Source: Mytilisepta virgata (lineage: Eukaryota > Mollusca > Bivalvia > Mytilida > Mytilidae). Taken from it: a stretch of 64,000 bases of DNA. The number at the start of each line of letters is the position of its first letter. Positions within the stretch are counted from its first letter, which is position 1. Below the pieces are notes generated by a model. That model had not been told where the DNA came from. It worked only from the letters and a program-made list of their open reading frames with translations, and ran no database searches. The stretch covers positions 47,813,135-47,877,134 of the forward strand of contig CM051517.1 in assembly GCA_028015205.1 (NCBI GenBank), read 5' to 3'. Shown in pieces: positions 57,352-64,000 of the stretch. The translations under genes were made by a program, and so were the position numbers.

Positions 57352-57735
57352 CGATGATAACAGGAAAATTCAACAATGACATACCAATGAAATCAACGCC
57401 ACCCAAAAGACAGAACCCCGGGTCAATAATAACATAAAACAAAACAAAACACAAGAGAGTGTCAGGATATTCTGACTTGGTTATGGTGGGGATAAGCTAG
57501 TTTTATCGATATCCAAACATCCCCCTAATCAGGGGCGAATCCAGGGTTTTTTTTTTAAAGGGAAGCGTAAAATTTAGAATTGAAAAAATTTTTTTGACGA
57601 TTTTATGCTAAAAATCATATACATGTATATCGATAAAAAAAAATTTTTTTGGCGATCAAATGGGGGCATACGCCGTATACAACCTCCTCTGGATCCGCCA
57701 CTACTTATCTATCCTGGCACTCTGATATATAAAAC
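57352..57735 (+). repeat. Interspersed repeat split by a MITE
   Basis: Matches 48085-48350 ('gataacaggaaaattcaaca', 'agacagaaccccgggtc', 'tattctgacttggttatggt', 'tatctatcctggcactctga') but is interrupted at 57532-57705. Confidence 0.72.
57532..57705. mobile_element. MITE with 'gtggcggatccag'-type ends
   Basis: Left end 'aggggcgaatccaggg', right end 'cctctggatccgccact': imperfect inverted ends of about 14 bp around 170 bp. Its position exactly where the host repeat's continuity breaks marks it as an insertion. Confidence 0.72.
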
Positions 57736-57739
57736 ATAT

Positions 57740-58180
57740 TATAAAAACCAATATAGTGTGATCACCAAAAAGGTGACTAATTTTGTGTAATCAGCTCCTA
57801 CACCTTTTAATCCTGATCTTGGAAAAAGAATGCTCAATAAAGAATTATATCTTTGTTAGATTTTCATGTTGTCCCCCCACCCCCCCGCAAAAACGTATTT
57901 GTTAGCTGCAGGTCTATTATAATTTAATTTCCAAACAGAATTGCAGTGATTCCTCGATTCAAGCGTCAAGAATGACAGGGCACTATTTGAATTTACAAGT
58001 GGCGGATTAATCAGTTTTTTATCTCACAAGACAGTATAACCAATGTTGCTCTATGCTGTTCAGCCAATCAAAATGCAGTATTCAAATCAAATTAAATTAT
58101 TATTTCCTAACCGTATCTTAGTGGTACCGGATTTCGATAGCTGTTATAAGTGTGCTTAAGCTGGATTTACCGTTTTATCA
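57740..58180. other. Unassigned sequence
   Basis: C-rich run (ccccccacccccccgc) near 57875; otherwise no feature recognised. Confidence 0.35.
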
Positions 58181-58182
58181 TT

Positions 58183-58254
58183 AAGGGCTTTCCCGTCTCC
58201 GGACGGAAAGTCCTTATTGTATTTCTTCTGTTTAATATTATTATTATTATTATT
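58183..58254 (+). repeat. Hairpin module plus ATT microsatellite (single copy)
   Basis: 'aagggctttcccgtctccgg' 'acggaaagtcctt' forms a 15-bp-arm hairpin, then 'attgtatttcttctgtttaa' and (TTA)n. Same module as the array at 59411-59861. Confidence 0.92.
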
Positions 58255-59389
58255 CTTTTTCTTCCGCCATTTCCTGACAAGTGAGTTCGCGACATATCGC
58301 TTTCATATTTTGTCTATGATATCGGTCATGAAAATGATTTGATGTGTTATGGGAATTATGTCGTAAACTTTGTCGTTACGGAGTTATCTTCCCCAACACC
58401 AAAAAGATTGTGTGTACTACTCCTCTGAAACCTTAAAAGATATCGCTTCAAAATCTTTTCTAAAGTCCTCAGTCAATCCATACGCAACTTTGTTGAATGT
58501 TAGCGGAAAGGATCTGACGACATCTTATGGGAGTTACCTCCCCTAAAATGATTCGTGTAAGTGATATACAAGTATATCTTAAAAACCAGAAGTGATACAG
58601 ACCTAAAGTCTTCACCATAGACCCTCATGACCTTTCATCTTCAAAATAGAAATAAGGTCAAAGGTCAAGGTCACGTTCTATATTTTGACCTTTGCTTGTG
58701 TGCACTACTCCTCTGAAATGATAAAAGATACAGGAATGGTTGGGGGTGTAAAATGTCTGGCATCTAAAGCCGCAACTTTGTTACATTTCCATGAAAAGGA
58801 TCTGAGGTCATCTTATAAGAGTTATGTCCCATTGAAGCATTGGTAAATTAGTTTTTCGGGTAAAACTCAGTAACTTTATATGATAGAGGCATGGGGTCTT
58901 CAGTTTTGATCATCGGGGGATGTGACCTTGAGGATGACCTTAGACCAAAATGTCAAGGTCAACGTCCTAATTTTTGACCTTTCTATTATTAGAAGATATT
59001 TGAATGCTTTCTAATGAGAAAAGGACTCTGTTGAAAGGCAAATCATAGTCACGGTCACATGATTACAGGTCAAGGTCATTTAATGAAAAATACGTCTTAG
59101 ATTTTAACCTTTTTTACCAATAGAGATATTGAAGTGGTTCTTCTTTAGAAATATTCAGCTTAGGAAGACAAATCAACGTGAACGTCAAAACAGCAAATGT
59201 CAAGGTCATTGAGTGAGAAAACGTCCTAGATTTTGACCTTTTTTATCGTTAACGATACAAAAGTGGTTCTGCTTCAGAGATGTTCATCATTTGGGGTTTA
59301 ATCAATCTGAATGTCATGAGGTCGCATGTAAAGGTCATTTAACCTGGGAAAGCCCTCAATTGTTCTTTGAACAATTGGATCTTTTCATT
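58255..59389 (+). repeat. 1135-bp repeat unit, copy 1
   Basis: Starts 'ctttttcttccgccatttcc' and ends at hairpin CAATTGTTC-ttt-GAACAATTG plus 'gatcttttcatt'. Differs from copies 2-4 at 58770 (c, not a). Noncoding, with dense AGGTCA/TGACCT motifs. Confidence 0.93.
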
Positions 59390-59410
59390 ATCATTATTAT
59401 TATTATTATT

Positions 59411-59861
59411 AAGGGCTTTCCCGTCTCCGGACGGAAAGTCCTTATTGTATTTCTTCTGTTTAATATTATTATTATTAAGGGCTTTCCCGTCTCCGGACGG
59501 AAAGTCCTTATTGTATTTCTTCTGTTTAATATTATTAAGGGCTTTCCCGTCTCCGGACGGAAAGTCCTTATTGTATTTCTTCTGTTTAATTAAGGGCTTT
59601 CCCGTCTCCGGACGGAAAGTCCTTATTGTATTTCTTCTGTTTAATATTATTAAGGGCTTTCCCGTCTCCGGACGGAAAGTCCTTATTGTATTTCTTCTGT
59701 TTAATATTATTATTAAGGGCTTTCCCGTCTCCGGACGGAAAGTCCTTATTGTATTTCTTCTGTTTAATATTATTATTATTATTAAGGGCTTTCCCGTCTC
59801 CGGACGGAAAGTCCTTATTGTATTTCTTCTGTTTAATATTATTATTATTATTATTATTATT
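59411..59861 (+). repeat. Array of seven hairpin modules separated by ATT microsatellites
   Basis: The 33-nt hairpin plus constant 'attgtatttcttctgtttaa' tail starts at 59411, 59477, 59537, 59592, 59652, 59714 and 59784. Spacing (66, 60, 55, 60, 62, 70) varies mainly through the number of ATT triplets. Hairpin and tail are identical in every copy. Long open frames on both strands are translations of the array. Confidence 0.95.
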
Positions 59862-60996
59862 CTTTTTCTTCCGCCATTTCCTGACAAGTGAGTTCGCGAC
59901 ATATCGCTTTCATATTTTGTCTATGATATCGGTCATGAAAATGATTTGATGTGTTATGGGAATTATGTCGTAAACTTTGTCGTTACGGAGTTATCTTCCC
60001 CAACACCAAAAAGATTGTGTGTACTACTCCTCTGAAACCTTAAAAGATATCGCTTCAAAATCTTTTCTAAAGTCCTCAGTCAATCCATACGCAACTTTGT
60101 TGAATGTTAGCGGAAAGGATCTGACGACATCTTATGGGAGTTACCTCCCCTAAAATGATTCGTGTAAGTGATATACAAGTATATCTTAAAAACCAGAAGT
60201 GATACAGACCTAAAGTCTTCACCATAGACCCTCATGACCTTTCATCTTCAAAATAGAAATAAGGTCAAAGGTCAAGGTCACGTTCTATATTTTGACCTTT
60301 GCTTGTGTGCACTACTCCTCTGAAATGATAAAAGATACAGGAATGGTTGGGGGTGTAAAATGTCTGGCATCTAAAGACGCAACTTTGTTACATTTCCATG
60401 AAAAGGATCTGAGGTCATCTTATAAGAGTTATGTCCCATTGAAGCATTGGTAAATTAGTTTTTCGGGTAAAACTCAGTAACTTTATATGATAGAGGCATG
60501 GGGTCTTCAGTTTTGATCATCGGGGGATGTGACCTTGAGGATGACCTTAGACCAAAATGTCAAGGTCAACGTCCTAATTTTTGACCTTTCTATTATTAGA
60601 AGATATTTGAATGCTTTCTAATGAGAAAAGGACTCTGTTGAAAGGCAAATCATAGTCACGGTCACATGATTACAGGTCAAGGTCATTTAATGAAAAATAC
60701 GTCTTAGATTTTAACCTTTTTTACCAATAGAGATATTGAAGTGGTTCTTCTTTAGAAATATTCAGCTTAGGAAGACAAATCAACGTGAACGTCAAAACAG
60801 CAAATGTCAAGGTCATTGAGTGAGAAAACGTCCTAGATTTTGACCTTTTTTATCGTTAATGATACAAAAGTGGTTCTGCTTCAGAGATGTTCATCATTTG
60901 GGGTTTAATCAATCTGAATGTCATGAGGTCGCATGTAAAGGTCATTTAACCTGGGAAAGCCCTCAATTGTTCTTTGAACAATTGGATCTTTTCATA
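59862..60996 (+). repeat. 1135-bp repeat unit, copy 2
   Basis: Near-identical to the others; carries 'gttaatgatac' where the rest have 'gttaacgatac' (t near 60853). Preceded by the seven-module hairpin array. Confidence 0.94.
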
Positions 60997-61010
60997 TTAT
61001 TATTATTATT

Positions 61011-62145
61011 CTTTTTCTTCCGCCATTTCCTGACAAGTGAGTTCGCGACATATCGCTTTCATATTTTGTCTATGATATCGGTCATGAAAATGATTTGATG
61101 TGTTATGGGAATTATGTCGTAAACTTTGTCGTTACGGAGTTATCTTCCCCAACACCAAAAAGATTGTGTGTACTACTCCTCTGAAACCTTAAAAGATATC
61201 GCTTCAAAATCTTTTCTAAAGTCCTCAGTCAATCCATACGCAACTTTGTTGAATGTTAGCGGAAAGGATCTGACGACATCTTATGGGAGTTACCTCCCCT
61301 AAAATGATTCGTGTAAGTGATATACAAGTATATCTTAAAAACCAGAAGTGATACAGACCTAAAGTCTTCACCATAGACCCTCATGACCTTTCATCTTCAA
61401 AATAGAAATAAGGTCAAAGGTCAAGGTCACGTTCTATATTTTGACCTTTGCTTGTGTGCACTACTCCTCTGAAATGATAAAAGATACAGGAATGGTTGGG
61501 GGTGTAAAATGTCTGGCATCTAAAGACGCAACTTTGTTACATTTCCATGAAAAGGATCTGAGGTCATCTTATAAGAGTTATGTCCCATTGAAGCATTGGT
61601 AAATTAGTTTTTCGGGTAAAACTCAGTAACTTTATATGATAGAGGCATGGGGTCTTCAGTTTTGATCATCGGGGGATGTGACCTTGAGGATGACCTTAGA
61701 CCAAAATGTCAAGGTCAACGTCCTAATTTTTGACCTTTCTATTATTAGAAGATATTTGAATGCTTTCTAATGAGAAAAGGACTCTGTTGAAAGGCAAATC
61801 ATAGTCACGGTCACATGATTACAGGTCAAGGTCATTTAATGAAAAATACGTCTTAGATTTTAACCTTTTTTACCAATAGAGATATTGAAGTGGTTCTTCT
61901 TTAGAAATATTCAGCTTAGGAAGACAAATCAACGTGAACGTCAAAACAGCAAATGTCAAGGTCATTGAGTGAGAAAACGTCCTAGATTTTGACCTTTTTT
62001 ATCGTTAACGATACAAAAGTGGTTCTGCTTCAGAGATGTTCATCATTTGGGGTTTAATCAATCTGAATGTCATGAGGTCGCATGTAAAGGTCATTTAACC
62101 TGGGAAAGCCCTCAATTGTTCTTTGAACAATTGGATCTTTTCATT
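61011..62145 (+). repeat. 1135-bp repeat unit, copy 3
   Basis: Joined to copy 2 by a 14-bp ATT stretch with no hairpin module. No difference from copy 4 seen by eye. Confidence 0.94.
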
Positions 62146-62160
62146 ATTATTATTATTATT

Positions 62161-63295
62161 CTTTTTCTTCCGCCATTTCCTGACAAGTGAGTTCGCGACA
62201 TATCGCTTTCATATTTTGTCTATGATATCGGTCATGAAAATGATTTGATGTGTTATGGGAATTATGTCGTAAACTTTGTCGTTACGGAGTTATCTTCCCC
62301 AACACCAAAAAGATTGTGTGTACTACTCCTCTGAAACCTTAAAAGATATCGCTTCAAAATCTTTTCTAAAGTCCTCAGTCAATCCATACGCAACTTTGTT
62401 GAATGTTAGCGGAAAGGATCTGACGACATCTTATGGGAGTTACCTCCCCTAAAATGATTCGTGTAAGTGATATACAAGTATATCTTAAAAACCAGAAGTG
62501 ATACAGACCTAAAGTCTTCACCATAGACCCTCATGACCTTTCATCTTCAAAATAGAAATAAGGTCAAAGGTCAAGGTCACGTTCTATATTTTGACCTTTG
62601 CTTGTGTGCACTACTCCTCTGAAATGATAAAAGATACAGGAATGGTTGGGGGTGTAAAATGTCTGGCATCTAAAGACGCAACTTTGTTACATTTCCATGA
62701 AAAGGATCTGAGGTCATCTTATAAGAGTTATGTCCCATTGAAGCATTGGTAAATTAGTTTTTCGGGTAAAACTCAGTAACTTTATATGATAGAGGCATGG
62801 GGTCTTCAGTTTTGATCATCGGGGGATGTGACCTTGAGGATGACCTTAGACCAAAATGTCAAGGTCAACGTCCTAATTTTTGACCTTTCTATTATTAGAA
62901 GATATTTGAATGCTTTCTAATGAGAAAAGGACTCTGTTGAAAGGCAAATCATAGTCACGGTCACATGATTACAGGTCAAGGTCATTTAATGAAAAATACG
63001 TCTTAGATTTTAACCTTTTTTACCAATAGAGATATTGAAGTGGTTCTTCTTTAGAAATATTCAGCTTAGGAAGACAAATCAACGTGAACGTCAAAACAGC
63101 AAATGTCAAGGTCATTGAGTGAGAAAACGTCCTAGATTTTGACCTTTTTTATCGTTAACGATACAAAAGTGGTTCTGCTTCAGAGATGTTCATCATTTGG
63201 GGTTTAATCAATCTGAATGTCATGAGGTCGCATGTAAAGGTCATTTAACCTGGGAAAGCCCTCAATTGTTCTTTGAACAATTGGATCTTTTCATT
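62161..63295 (+). repeat. 1135-bp repeat unit, copy 4
   Basis: Joined to copy 3 by a 15-bp ATT stretch. Followed by one hairpin module at 63299-63364. Confidence 0.94.
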
Positions 63296-63298
63296 ATT

Positions 63299-63365
63299 AA
63301 GGGCTTTCCCGTCTCCGGACGGAAAGTCCTTATTGTATTTCTTCTGTTTAATATTATTATTATTA
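63299..63365 (+). repeat. Hairpin module plus ATT microsatellite (after copy 4)
   Basis: Same sequence as the modules at 58183 and 59411-59861. Confidence 0.92.
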
Positions 63366-64000
63366 GGTCTTTCCACTTTCCGTGGAAAGACCTTTTGCTT
63401 TTGTTCTGATTATTTTTTTTTTTTTCTTCTGCCGTCTAGGATGTTTTTTTGTTACTTGACATATCGAAAGGATTTTTGGCCCATGATATCGTACAGTGAT
63501 TGCGATTTCACCATTGACCCTGTGTAACCGAACACTTTTTTTTATAGGAGTTATCTCCCCGCCCCCTTCTTTTCTTGTTATCTTTATTTCTCTGTAACCG
63601 TAGAAGATATCGACCTAAAATCTTTTGCAATATCTTCAGTGTATCTGTGCGCAACTTTGTTCCATTTGGTCGGAAAGGATCTGACGACATTTCATAGGAG
63701 TTATTTCCCTTCAAACGACTTTCACTTTTGGTGTATCATACAAATTGTTATTTAGAGTTGAGATATCAACATGAAACTTTGTATTTAGGGTCCATGACCC
63801 CTAACAAGTAAAATGAGGTCAAGGTCAAAGTTCAAGGTCAAGTTCTAAATTTTGACTTTTGCTTGTTATCGCTTCTCCTCTGAAACGGTAAAAGATAGCT
63901 GATAAAATGTAATGGAGAAAATGTTAAGGACGTTGAGACCTAGTTTTGTTACATTTGCATAAAAGTTGTATGACGTCATTTTATAGGCGTAATTGCCGTT
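63366..64000 (+). repeat. Diverged relative of the 1135-bp element, truncated by window end
   Basis: Opens with its own hairpin GGTCTTTCCAC-tttcc-GTGGAAAGACC, then 'cttctgccgtctaggatg' and a body that parallels the 1135-bp unit ('gttatctcccc', 'aaaggatctgacgacatttc', 'gcgcaactttgttcc', 'gaggtcaaggtcaaag'). An older or sister subfamily abutting the young block. Confidence 0.8.

Noticed and set aside
59411..59861. CRISPR-like appearance of evenly spaced palindromic repeats
   Set aside because: Spacers are ATT microsatellite plus a constant tail rather than unique sequence, there are no cas genes, and the genome is eukaryotic.
59339..59902. 187-residue minus-strand and 174-residue plus-strand open frames with repeated RTFRPETGKPL / RAFPSPDGKSL
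   Set aside because: They are translations of the hairpin-module array on both strands; repeats, not proteins.

Overview
The window looks like nuclear DNA of a marine bivalve, most likely a mussel (Mytilidae). It is strongly AT-rich and has long introns with GT/AG splice sites. Repeats of the kind common in bivalve genomes are dense: elements opening with a 'gagcctgtatcgctcacctgg'-type start, SINE-like tails ending in CAAT repeats, and short hairpin elements. The species is an inference. No bacterial operons, CRISPR arrays, rRNA or functional tRNA genes are visible.

Two protein-coding genes are supported, both split into exons and both open-ended or partly so. On the minus strand, nine exons between 34527 and 2125 encode the first 350 residues of an SH3PXD2 (Tks/FISH) adaptor: a PX domain, two SH3 domains and the conserved linker after them. 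All nine exons join in frame, and the gene runs off the left edge. On the plus strand, eleven exons from 40033 to 56991 encode a signal peptide, a prodomain with a furin-type site, and an adamalysin-type (M12B) zinc metalloprotease domain through the zinc motif (HEIAHNFNVDH) and the Met-turn. The two genes are head to head, with start codons about 5.5 kb apart.

Introns and intergenic DNA are mostly transposable-element debris. 430-32400 lies in SH3PXD2 introns and holds seven same-orientation copies of one element family with a roughly 160-175 bp internal tandem module and terminal hairpins. It also holds a 161-bp-period element with 12-bp inverted ends (24858-25797), tRNA-derived SINE-like copies and several foldback elements. 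34528-40032 (intergenic) holds a near-perfect 66-bp-arm palindrome, a 168-bp-period element, a 29-bp minisatellite and a common bivalve interspersed repeat. Protease introns hold a retroelement reverse-transcriptase fragment, a TTAA-flanked element with perfect 20-bp inverted ends, foldbacks and another SINE-like copy.

58183-64000 is a striking block: four near-identical 1135-bp units in tandem, a seven-copy array of a hairpin module separated by ATT microsatellites, and the start of a diverged relative. Each 1135-bp unit carries about 15 AGGTCA nuclear-receptor-type half-sites.

The likeliest points of novelty are the atypical zinc motif of the protease, the protease/Tks head-to-head arrangement, the hairpin-module array, and an architecture shared by several sequence-unrelated repeat families: internal tandem core, GGACGG-type box and terminal hairpin.
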